A stretch of 44,167 bases of DNA from Candidatus Adiutrix sp. (GTDB lineage Bacteria > Desulfobacterota > Desulfarculia > Adiutricales > Adiutricaceae). Of the stretch, positions 1-6,077 are shown piece after piece. The first letter of the stretch is position 1, and every line of letters starts with the position of its first letter. Made by a program: the position numbers and the translations under genes. The notes under the pieces were generated by a model, which did not search any database, was not told where the DNA came from, and saw only the letters and a program-made list of their open reading frames with translations. Where the stretch lies: assembly GCA_031263565.1 (NCBI GenBank), contig JAISFR010000040.1:1-44167 (forward strand), in the 5' to 3' direction.

Positions 1-600
1 CTCAACTACCTCGGCGGCGGCCTCCTGGGCCGCTGGACCTCCAACAGCCGGTTCCGGATCGAAGGCTCGGTGCGGGCCGGCCGGCTGAAGACCGACTTCC
101 ATTCCGCCGACTACACGGATGTTGACGGCACCCACGCCGCCTACGACTTCAGTTCCAACTATTTCGCGGCCCACGCCGGGCTGGGCCGCACCTGGCAGGT
201 CAACGAAGACGACGACCTCGACCTTCTGGCCCGCTATTACTGGACCCGGCAGAAGGCGGACCGGGCCATCCTCAGCACCGGCGAAATCCTCGCCTGTGAA
301 GACAACGACTCCCACCGCCTGCGCCTGGGCGGCCGCTACACCCACAAGGACGCCAAGGCCCGCCTCTGGTACGCCGGCGCGGCCTATGAGCACGAATTCG
401 ACAACCGGCCCATCGCCCTGAACGCGGACGGCGGCGCCATCAGCGGCGCCAGCCTCAGGGGCGGCACCGGCATCGGCGAAATCGGCCTGATCATCCGCTC
501 CCGGCCCGACAGCCCCCTGTCGCTGGAAGCCGGCCTCCAGGGCTATGTCGGCCGCTTAGAGGGCTTTTCCGGCGGCATCCGGATCGGCTACGAGTTCTAA
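1..600 (+). CDS. Autotransporter outer-membrane beta-barrel domain protein, C-terminal part
   Basis: The reading frame is open from the first base of the window, so only the C-terminal 199 residues are seen. The protein alternates short amphipathic beta strands with Gly/Asp/Asn turns (LARYYWTRQ, HRLRLGGRYTH, LWYAGAAYEHEF, SLEAGLQGYVG, GGIRIGYEF) and ends in an aromatic residue (YEF), the usual signal for BamA-dependent insertion of an autotransporter (type Va) barrel. It would therefore sit in the outer membrane and export or anchor an upstream passenger that lies outside the window. The visible part fits the last two thirds of a 12-strand barrel. A strong GC hairpin follows the stop. The family call rests on strand pattern and the C-terminal signature; the passenger function cannot be judged. 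Confidence 0.8.
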   Translation, partial: LNYLGGGLLGRWTSNSRFRIEGSVRAGRLKTDFHSADYTDVDGTHAAYDFSSNYFAAHAGLGRTWQVNEDDDLDLLARYYWTRQKADRAILSTGEILACEDNDSHRLRLGGRYTHKDAKARLWYAGAAYEHEFDNRPIALNADGGAISGASLRGGTGIGEIGLIIRSRPDSPLSLEAGLQGYVGRLEGFSGGIRIGYEF

Positions 601-641
601 GCGCCTTTGGCCTTCAGGGCCTTTCAGGGAAGGTAAAACGG

Positions 642-674
642 CGGCCGCCGCCCCCGGTGAGGGGCGGCGGCCGT
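642..674 (+). terminator. GC-rich hairpin after the autotransporter gene
   Basis: A perfect 13-bp stem (642-654 with 661-673) closes a six-base loop about 40 bases after the autotransporter stop. The T-run behind it is short (TT only), so termination may be Rho-assisted. On the other strand the stem is followed by TTTT. Confidence 0.55.
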
Positions 675-729
675 TGGCGTTCCGGGCCTTGAGCGGCGGA
701 ATTCCAGCGGTATGGCGCGATTGAAGCCC

Positions 730-759
730 TTGACCTATAAGGCAATCTTGGGGTAATAT
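730..759 (+). promoter_or_regulatory. Sigma-70 type promoter for the structured RNA at 766-985
   Basis: TTGACC (730-735), an 18-base spacer and TAATAT (754-759) match the sigma-70 consensus well. The expected start is near 766, one base before a sequence that pairs with the far end of the RNA. No gene with a ribosome binding site starts in the next 300 bases. Confidence 0.65.
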
Positions 760-765
760 TCAAAG

Positions 766-985
766 CGGTGGGCAAGTCCTGGAAGCGGGAAGGAGTAGCC
801 CCCATGAGACTGTTCCTCATGGATGTCACTGGCCGCCCTGGTGGCCAGGACGTTGGAAGTGATAGTGACCCGTTGGCTTCACCGCCGGCGCTGAACGAAG
901 CGGCCCCCAGAGGACGGGAACTCCTCTGGGGGTCATATCCTGAACGCAAAGCTTAAAAAGCTGATGGGGCGTGCCCACCTTCTTG
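766..985 (+). ncRNA. Candidate structured noncoding RNA, 6S-like in layout
   Basis: Starting at the predicted transcription start, GGTGGGCA (767-774) pairs perfectly with TGCCCACC (972-979), closing a domain of about 213 nt that is followed by a T-rich stretch. Inside lie CCATGAG/CTCATGG (802-808 with 816-822), CTGGCC/GGCCAG (829-834 with 843-848), a 10-bp stem CCCCCAGAGG/CCTCTGGGGG (904-913 with 923-932) and a small AGCTT/AAGCT hairpin (950-962). An alternative rod pairs 799-803 with 928-932 and would leave a bulged centre with the small hairpin in its 3' strand, which is how 6S RNA (ssrS) is built. The length also suits 6S RNA. I do not see a sequence signature that proves this, and eight GGA triplets could also suggest a CsrA-binding RNA. 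A small ORF here lacks a convincing context. Confidence 0.45.
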
Positions 986-1098
986 AATTCTACTCTCTTG
1001 CTTCGGCCTTGTCAAGGCCCGTTCAAAATACAGAAATTCAAGCGATATGGTCAAGCCCGCCTTGAGGCGCTATAATAAGACGGAAGGGAGGCGGGCCG

Positions 1099-1191
1099 AT
1101 GGAAGTCTATCTGGATAACTTGCGGTTTCAACCGAATCCGACAACCTCAATTGGCGTGGAAAAGCTTTGGCCAGCTATGAAACCATCGTGA
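1099..1191 (+). CDS. Small ORF of 30 codons, possible gene remnant
   Basis: An ATG at 1099 follows a purine-rich AAGGGAGG sequence by about nine bases, and a TATAAT (1071-1076) lies upstream with only a weak -35 (TGGTCA). The 30-residue product begins MEVYLDN and later has LWPAMKPS. The start recalls the N-terminus of NifS-type cysteine desulfurases (VYLDN..TT..AM.P), but the spacing is wrong and the frame stops at once, so it may be a decayed start of such a gene or chance. It lies between the structured RNA and the ABC importer operon. Coding status is uncertain. Confidence 0.25.
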   Translation: MEVYLDNLRFQPNPTTSIGVEKLWPAMKPS

Positions 1192-1240
1192 ATCCAATTG
1201 CAAGAACCACAACTGCTAAAGACCCAGGCCCTGGTCTGGA

Positions 1241-2317
1241 ATGAAATCACGGTTCCCCGCCTGGCGGGAGGTATACGTTTTGCCCTTTTGGCCTGAAAAA
1301 ATCGCGCCGATAGTGCTGGCCCTGGCCTGGGGCGCCGCCCTCCTTCAGCCGGCGGCCGGCCTGGCCCAGAGCCCGGCCGGGGAAGACCGGCCGCGAACCC
1401 TGACCCTCTACACCGCCCTGACCGCCACCACCCCCCAACTGGCTCTGTGGGCGGCCATCAGGCAGGGCTGGCCCGAAGGGTATCAATGGCGGGTCGAATA
1501 TTGGAAATCCCTCGATGATCTGCGGGGCCTGGTCCTGGCCGGGCGGGGCGACCTGTGGCTGGGCAGCCTGGACGGTTTCGCCCGGGCGGCGGCCCGGGGC
1601 GCCCCGGTCAGCCTGGTGGCCGTCACCGGCTGGAAGAAATTCTATTTTGTCGCCGCCCCGGACGGGCCGGAGCCAAAGAGGCCGGCCGGCCTGGAAGAGC
1701 TGGCCCGAACCTTGGCTGAAAAGGGGCGGCCCCTGGGGGTGGCTCCCCGCAACAGCCCGGCCCTCGGACTTCTGGCGGAAATGGCCCGCCGGGGCGGGCC
1801 GGCCTTCACCCCTGAGCCGCTGGAGGCCGGCCAGTTGATGCTGGAAATCGGACGGGGGGACCGGAACTGCGGCCTCCTGCCCGAGCCCCTGGTCTCGGCC
1901 CTGTTGATCAAAAATCCGAATCTGAAAATCGTGGCCGGCCTGGAAGAAGATTTCGCCAGACGTTTCGGCGGGCCCGACGGCCTGCCGCTGGTGGGTCTGG
2001 CCGTCAACCAGCGCCTGATTGAAGAGCGGCCGGAACTGGTCCGGAGCCTGACGCCGGCCCTGGAGGCCGGGGCGGCCGCCCTGGCGGGCCGGACCGGCCC
2101 GGACCTGGCCGCCCTTCTGCCGGAAGAGGTCATCGAGGCGCTCGGTTCCGAAGTCCTGGTCAGGTCCCTTAAGCATGACCTTCAAAGGCTCCGGCCGGCC
2201 GCCGGGATCAGCCCGGAAATCTCGGCCTACCTGCGCCTGGCGGCCCCGGACTTGTATGAGGGCCGAAGCCCGGACTGGCAGCCCTCGCCGAATTTCATCT
2301 ATCGGCCAGCCCCTTAG
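1241..2317 (+). CDS. ABC transporter substrate-binding protein, NitT/TauT (SsuA/ThiY) type
   Basis: This is the periplasmic binding component of the importer encoded by this gene and the next two. The N-terminus has a secretion signal (hydrophobic IVLALAWGAALLQPAAG, then an AQS cleavage region). The body follows the NMT1/NitT fold: an early lobe with LDDLRGLVLAGRGDLWLGSLDG, then LAVTGWKKFYFVAAP-like segments, and late PELVRSLTPALEAG as in SsuA/NrtA/ThiY proteins. The length of about 350 residues is normal. Two starts compete: the ATG at 1241 has no clear ribosome binding site, while TTG at 1280 sits seven bases after GGGAGG and gives a compact signal peptide, so I think 1280 may be the true start. 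The ligand (sulfonate, nitrate, pyrimidine or other) cannot be read from sequence. Confidence 0.8.
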   Translation: MKSRFPAWREVYVLPFWPEKIAPIVLALAWGAALLQPAAGLAQSPAGEDRPRTLTLYTALTATTPQLALWAAIRQGWPEGYQWRVEYWKSLDDLRGLVLAGRGDLWLGSLDGFARAAARGAPVSLVAVTGWKKFYFVAAPDGPEPKRPAGLEELARTLAEKGRPLGVAPRNSPALGLLAEMARRGGPAFTPEPLEAGQLMLEIGRGDRNCGLLPEPLVSALLIKNPNLKIVAGLEEDFARRFGGPDGLPLVGLAVNQRLIEERPELVRSLTPALEAGAAALAGRTGPDLAALLPEEVIEALGSEVLVRSLKHDLQRLRPAAGISPEISAYLRLAAPDLYEGRSPDWQPSPNFIYRPAP

Positions 2318-2341
2318 GGGCTGTTCAGAGCGCTTTAATAA

Positions 2342-3103
2342 ATGAACAAGCTCCGGCCTTATGTTTTTTCCGCCGCTCTCCTGGCCCTGGCCGCCGCCGG
2401 GCTCAGCCGCCTTCTGGGGCCGGCCCTGGCCCCCGGCCCGGCGGCCATTGCGGCCGCCTTCTGGGACCTCGGCAAAAGCGGGGAACTGTTCCGCGAGATG
2501 GCCGTCACCGTCTGGCGCGCCCTGGCCGGCATTCTGGCGGCCAACCTGGCCGGGGCGGCCCTGGGCCTTCTGGCCGGGAGCCGTTCCGGGGCTTTGCGAT
2601 TGACGGCCCCGCTGGTGGCCGGCCTCCAGTCCTGCCCGCCGGTGGTCTGGATATCCCTGGTCATGGTCTGGGCCGGAACCGGCGGGCTGGTGCCCGTGGC
2701 CACGGTCTTCGCCGCCGCCTTTCCCTTGGTGTTCAGCACCACCGCCCAAGGGGTCATGGCCCTGGACCGGCGGGTGCTGGCCATGAGCCGCCTCTACGCG
2801 GTGCCCCGCCTCCGGGTCTTTCGGCGCTTCATCCTGCCGGGCATCATGCCCTATTGGCTGGCCGGCTTTTCCACTGTCCTGGCCGCCGGCTGGAAGGCGG
2901 CCGCCGTGGCTGAATTTCTGGGCAGCCACCGGGGGATCGGGGCCCGCATCTACTGGAGCTACAGCAAGCTCAATATGGAAGATCTCTACGCCTGGGCCCT
3001 GGCCCTGATCATCCTGGGGACGCTGCTGGAAGGGGCCCTCATCACCCCCCTGCGCCGCCGGGCCGCCCGGATGCAGAGCCGGGGGCGGGTCGAAAATGCT
3101 TGA
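2342..3103 (+). CDS. ABC transporter permease, NitT/TauT (SsuC) type
   Basis: A 253-residue inner-membrane permease of the BPD_transp_1 family, with about six hydrophobic helices. The cytoplasmic EAA-type coupling loop is visible around residues 145-175 (SRLYAVPRLRVFRRFILPGIMP), where the ATPase docks, and is followed by the typical TVLAAGWKAAAVAEFLG segment of SsuC/TauC/ThiX proteins. The gene lies 24 bases after the binding-protein gene, and its 3' end overlaps the ATPase gene by eight bases, so the three subunits should be co-translated. The length is normal for the family (about 250). The substrate follows the binding protein and is unknown. Confidence 0.85.
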   Translation: MNKLRPYVFSAALLALAAAGLSRLLGPALAPGPAAIAAAFWDLGKSGELFREMAVTVWRALAGILAANLAGAALGLLAGSRSGALRLTAPLVAGLQSCPPVVWISLVMVWAGTGGLVPVATVFAAAFPLVFSTTAQGVMALDRRVLAMSRLYAVPRLRVFRRFILPGIMPYWLAGFSTVLAAGWKAAAVAEFLGSHRGIGARIYWSYSKLNMEDLYAWALALIILGTLLEGALITPLRRRAARMQSRGRVENA

Positions 3104-3719
3104 ACTGTCAAAGGTCGCCAAAAGCTACCAGGGCCGGGAAGTGGTGGCCTCGGCCAGCCTGAGGCTCGCGGCCGGCCAGGCGCTTTGCCTGACCGGCCCT
3201 TCGGGCGTCGGCAAAAGCACTTTATTGGAAATCATGGCCGGCCTGATAAAGCCGGATAAGGGCCTGGCCCGCCGGGACAGCCCGGCCGCCTTCATGTTTC
3301 AGGACGAGGCCCTCATCCCCTGGCTGACGGCCGAAGCCAATATCGGCTATATTCTGCCCCCTGAAATGTCGGGCGCGGAAAGCGCCCGGCGGATCTCCCG
3401 CTGGCTGGACCGCTTCGAACTTTCCGGCGACCAGTTCCCCCCGGCCATGAGCGGGGGAATGCGGCGCAGGCTGTCCCTGGCCCGGACCCTGGCCGCGGGC
3501 CGGCGGCTGATCATTCTGGATGAACCTTTCGCCTTTCTGGATCAGGCCTGGCAAAGCACGGTGGCTGAAGAGATCATGTCCCAGGCCGGTCAGGGGGCGG
3601 CCGTGGTCCTGGCCAGCCACAGCACCCTCCCCTTTGACTCGAGGCCCGACCGGGCCGGGCTGGAGGTCGTGGCCCTGGAACGGTCTCCGGTGACTATCCG
3701 GTTGACCGCCGGCGACTGA
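3096..3719 (+). CDS. ABC transporter ATP-binding protein, NitT/TauT (SsuB) type
   Basis: The energising subunit of the importer. All nucleotide-binding motifs are present: Walker A GPSGVGKST (residues 33-41), Q-loop FQDEALIPWLT, a signature MSGGMRRRLSLART in which GG M replaces the usual SGGQ, Walker B LIILDEPFAFLD, and switch histidine LASHS. It is short (207 residues against about 250 in SsuB/TauB), mostly from missing linkers and a brief C-terminus. It overlaps the permease gene by eight bases. A convergent exonuclease gene follows 22 bases after the stop, with no clear terminator between. Confidence 0.88.
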   Translation: MLELSKVAKSYQGREVVASASLRLAAGQALCLTGPSGVGKSTLLEIMAGLIKPDKGLARRDSPAAFMFQDEALIPWLTAEANIGYILPPEMSGAESARRISRWLDRFELSGDQFPPAMSGGMRRRLSLARTLAAGRRLIILDEPFAFLDQAWQSTVAEEIMSQAGQGAAVVLASHSTLPFDSRPDRAGLEVVALERSPVTIRLTAGD

Positions 3720-3741
3720 AAACCCAAAGCCCCGCCTTCCC

Positions 3742-4518
3742 CTACACTGACAGTTCCAAGCCGACGGGGCAGTGGTCGCTGCCCATGACTTCCGGCTCGA
3801 TCCAGGCCCTTTTGACCGCCTCTTTCAACTCCGAGGAAACAAAAAAATAATCAAGGCGCCAGCCCACGTTCCGGGCCCGGGCGCCGGTGCGCAGCGACCA
3901 CCAGGTATAGCCCACGGCCTCCGGACCGTTCAAAAGGCGGTAAGTATCGACATAGCCGGCGGCCGTGAACTTGTCCAGCCATTCCCGCTCGATGGGCAGA
4001 AAGCCGCTGAAGCCTTCATTTTCCCTGGGCCGGGCCAGATCGACGGGCCGGTGGGCGGTGTTGAAATCCCCGCAGACGACCACGGGTTTTTTCTTTCTGA
4101 GCGTCTGGGCGTAGTCCAGAAAGGCCTCGTAATATTCCAGCTTGTATTTCAGGCGGGCGGCGCCCTGCTGCCCGTTGGGGAAATAGACGTTGAAGAAATA
4201 AAAGGCCGGGTCTTCCAGCAGCACCAGCCGGCCTTCTTCACTGTAGGCCGGCTGGGGCAGTTCATAGGCTTCGGACCGGGGGGCGTTGCGGCTGTAAGTG
4301 ACCACCCCGGAATAGCCCCGCCTGGTCCGGGGGGCCGACCAGTAGCTGAGGTAGGCCTCCGGGTTCAGCAGTTCGCCGCCCAACTGTTCCGGGGCGGCTT
4401 TGGTCTCCTGAAAGGCGATATAGTCGGCCCGGGAGCCGGTGAACCAGTCCCGGAACCCGGCTTTGCCGCTGGTGGCCCGCAGACCGTTGACGTTCCATGA
4501 ATAGAGTTTGAGGTGCAA
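3742..4518 (-). CDS. xth: Exodeoxyribonuclease III (AP endonuclease)
   Basis: A DNA-repair nuclease of the EEP superfamily that cuts at abasic sites and degrades 3' ends. Family motifs are all visible: LYSWNVNGLRA at the N-terminus (metal-binding Asn), IAFQETKA (catalytic Glu), CGDFNTAHRPVDLA (Asp/Asn of the active site), YTWWSLR, RLDYFF and the C-terminal GSDHCPVGLEL with catalytic Asp-His. The size, about 258 residues, is normal. I place the start at the TTG whose first base is 4518, eight bases after GGAGG. That gives an N-terminus like other ExoIII proteins, whereas the longer frame starting at 4533 would place the ribosome binding site inside the gene. The gene converges on the ABC operon. 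Confidence 0.9.
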   Translation of the reverse strand: MHLKLYSWNVNGLRATSGKAGFRDWFTGSRADYIAFQETKAAPEQLGGELLNPEAYLSYWSAPRTRRGYSGVVTYSRNAPRSEAYELPQPAYSEEGRLVLLEDPAFYFFNVYFPNGQQGAARLKYKLEYYEAFLDYAQTLRKKKPVVVCGDFNTAHRPVDLARPRENEGFSGFLPIEREWLDKFTAAGYVDTYRLLNGPEAVGYTWWSLRTGARARNVGWRLDYFFVSSELKEAVKRAWIEPEVMGSDHCPVGLELSV

Positions 4519-4721
4519 AATCCAAGCCTCCAAAAATCAATGATTCAGGCTCGTAAACCTTGCGTTCATCTATTCCGTCGTCGGGCAGGGGCGCCCTGAA
4601 CTTGGCTTCGTGACCCGGCTGAGCGCCAATTTTACGCTTCTTTCCGCTGGTGAATTGTCATTGCTCATGGCCCAATATAGCAGATCTTGACGCATAATTA
4701 AACAGCAAATAACGCTAATCT

Positions 4722-4919
4722 GTGAACGCTTACGGGGAATTGAAGGCGAGCCTTAAAGAGGCGGTGGCCGTTTCCAGAGGTGAAAAAGCGCCGGCCCGCC
4801 GCACGGTCTGGGGAATGGATAAAAATGGCCGGCCGGTGATGCTCCGGCGGGAGGCGGCCTGGGGGCCGGACGTCAAAAATGATCTGGTAAAAATATGCTT
4901 GACAAGTAGACGTCAATGA
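4722..4919 (+). pseudogene. Truncated duplicate of the antitoxin N-terminus
   Basis: A GTG-initiated frame of 65 codons whose first 28 residues (GELKASLKEAVAVSRGEK, then APARRTV) match the start of the antitoxin encoded at 5247 (RLKESIKEAVAVSKGEK, then APARRIV). The nucleotide match between 4753-4801 and 5284-5332 is nearly perfect. After this shared part the frame diverges, lacks the helix-turn-helix domain and ends within the promoter of the toxin gene. No ribosome binding site is clear. It looks like a leftover of a tandem duplication of the toxin-antitoxin locus, though a short protein able to bind the toxin cannot be ruled out. Confidence 0.5.
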
Positions 4920-4927
4920 CGTATATC
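4899..4927 (+). promoter_or_regulatory. Promoter with embedded operator palindrome of the toxin-antitoxin genes
   Basis: A near-consensus sigma-70 promoter, TTGACA (4899-4904), a 17-base spacer and TATATC (4922-4927). The spacer contains a perfect palindrome ACGTCA-A-TGACGT (4910-4922), extended with TA/TA flanks to 4907-4925. A repressor bound here would block polymerase, as expected for autoregulation by the helix-turn-helix antitoxin. The predicted start falls at or next to the toxin ATG (4934). Confidence 0.7.
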
Positions 4928-4933
4928 TGAGCA

Positions 4934-5257
4934 ATGGAGTTCATAGAAAGTAAACATTTTGCCAAAGATTTTCAAAATTATCTCAGTGAGGATGATTACC
5001 TTGATCTGCAAATACTTTTGATTGCGCGCCCCGAGCAGGGTGATCTTATACCCGGCGGCGGCGGAATTCGGAAAATACGATTCGCCGCTCAAGGTAAAGG
5101 CAAACGGGGCGGCGTCCGGATAATTTATTTCTGGCTGACTCGGGAGGGAATAATTCATTTGCTTGATATTTATCCAAAATCCCGGCAGAGTGATTTGAGC
5201 GATACCGAAATCGCCAACCTGGCCAAGCTGGTTAAGGAGTTCAATCATGACCACTGA
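4934..5257 (+). CDS. RelE/HigB-family toxin of a type II toxin-antitoxin system
   Basis: A 107-residue basic protein with the RelE/HigB-like layout: an N-terminal helix with SKHFAKDFQNYL, DLIPGGGGIRKIRF, then GKRGGVRIIYFWL and HLLDIYPKSRQSDLS, where basic residues and Tyr/Lys around the central strands usually act in ribosome-dependent mRNA cleavage. It overlaps the antitoxin gene by 11 bases and lies first in the operon, as in HigBA. No ribosome binding site precedes the ATG, and the predicted transcript starts within a base or two of it, so translation may be leaderless and weak. That would favour antitoxin excess. Family membership is well supported; the exact target is not. Confidence 0.8.
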   Translation: MEFIESKHFAKDFQNYLSEDDYLDLQILLIARPEQGDLIPGGGGIRKIRFAAQGKGKRGGVRIIYFWLTREGIIHLLDIYPKSRQSDLSDTEIANLAKLVKEFNHDH

Positions 5258-5633
5258 AAGGTTTGAACGGCTCAAGGAAAGCATCAAAGAAGCGGTGGCC
5301 GTTTCCAAAGGTGAAAAAGCGCCGGCCCGGCGTATTGTTTACACGGATGAGGAAGTCCGGGCCATCCGGGAAGGGCGCGGTTCTGAGGTCAAGGCCGCCC
5401 GGCTGGCCGTTCGGGCCAGCCGGGCTGAAAATATCAAGGCGCTGCGGACGCGTTTGGAACTGTCGCAAAGCGAGTTCGCCCGCCTGCTTCAGGTCAATGT
5501 CAGGACTTTGCAGAATTGGGAACAGGGGCATCGCCGCCCCACCGGGCCGGCTGAGGTGCTGCTGGAACTGGCGGCCAAGTCTCCCCGGACCATCCTGGAG
5601 GCCTTGCACTCCAACGGAGGAAATGCGAAATGA
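5247..5633 (+). CDS. HigA-like helix-turn-helix antitoxin
   Basis: A 128-residue protein with a charged N-terminal part (SIKEAVAVSKGEKAPARR) and an XRE-type helix-turn-helix at residues 65-115 (LELSQSEFARLLQVNV, RTLQNWEQGHRRPTGPA). It should neutralise the toxin encoded just upstream and repress the operon by binding the palindrome at 4910-4922. The start ATG at 5247 follows AAGGAG by seven bases, a far better site than that of the toxin, and overlaps the toxin stop by 11 bases, so the two are translationally coupled. A partial copy of its N-terminus lies upstream at 4722. Confidence 0.85.
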   Translation: MTTERFERLKESIKEAVAVSKGEKAPARRIVYTDEEVRAIREGRGSEVKAARLAVRASRAENIKALRTRLELSQSEFARLLQVNVRTLQNWEQGHRRPTGPAEVLLELAAKSPRTILEALHSNGGNAK

Positions 5634-5709
5634 GGGCCTCGTTTCACCGGTGGAAGAAACAATAAACGAGATGCGGAAATAAAACGAAGCCCTGCCGGAA
5701 CCGTTGTCT

Positions 5710-5946
5710 TTACGCAAATATTTCGGGAACTTTAGGGGCTTTGGGCATGAATAATGTGCTTGTGGAAAACGCGAAAGTTATGGCATGTTGCCGGTCAAGG
5801 TCTTCCAGCACAGCCGGGTCAATTTCATCCTGCCAGGTCTCAAGCTCTCTGGCTATTAAATCGTTCACAATGTCGTCCGGTGAACGGTTCAGGGCTTCGG
5901 CCATGTTTTTGAGAGCTGAACCCAGGTCGGGTTTTAACTGAATCAT
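5710..5946 (-). CDS. Small ribbon-helix-helix-like protein, orphan antitoxin candidate
   Basis: A 78-residue frame starting MIQLKPDLGSALKNMAEA, then LNRSPDDIVNDLIARELE. A short N-terminal strand followed by two helices is the pattern of CopG/RHH antitoxins and transcription factors. The C-terminal part after residue 50 (FAFSTSTLFMPKAP) looks disordered. No toxin gene accompanies it. There is no good ribosome binding site, but a divergent promoter with an 11-bp palindrome lies 54 bases upstream, a natural autoregulatory site for such a protein. It may be a live regulator or a decayed antitoxin. Confidence 0.5.
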   Translation of the reverse strand: MIQLKPDLGSALKNMAEALNRSPDDIVNDLIARELETWQDEIDPAVLEDLDRQHAITFAFSTSTLFMPKAPKVPEIFA

Positions 5947-5999
5947 CAGTGAGCAGGCAAGAGGCCATCAACAAACAAACATTATTTCAAGCTTTGCTA

Positions 6000-6033
6000 T
6001 TGATAAAATAGCCCCGAAGTTTTATTTTATCAA
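6000..6033. promoter_or_regulatory. Symmetric divergent promoter and palindrome
   Basis: TTGATAAAATA (6000-6010) and TATTTTATCAA (6023-6033) form a perfect 11-bp inverted repeat around 12 bases. On each strand the repeat gives TTGATA, a 17-base spacer and TATTTT, so the same bases form two overlapping promoters facing opposite ways. The plus promoter serves the M16 protease gene (6078), the minus one the RHH-like gene (start 5946). A dimeric repressor could shut both. Confidence 0.55.
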
Positions 6034-6077
6034 AACAGGCCCTTTTTCGGCCGCCTATTTCAAGTGGAGAGGACAAC

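Noticed and set aside
785-940. Manganese (yybP-ykoY) riboswitch suggested by GGAGTAGCC
   Set aside because: Only the 5' motif is similar; the second conserved loop is missing and no transporter gene follows.
1247-3121. A 624-codon minus-strand frame across the ABC importer
   Set aside because: Low-complexity Gly/Gln/Pro-rich translation opposite two conserved genes; no start signals.
4899-5633. Toxin-antitoxin patch as part of a mobile element
   Set aside because: No transposase, integrase, inverted terminal repeats or target-site duplications were seen; only the local antitoxin duplication is visible.
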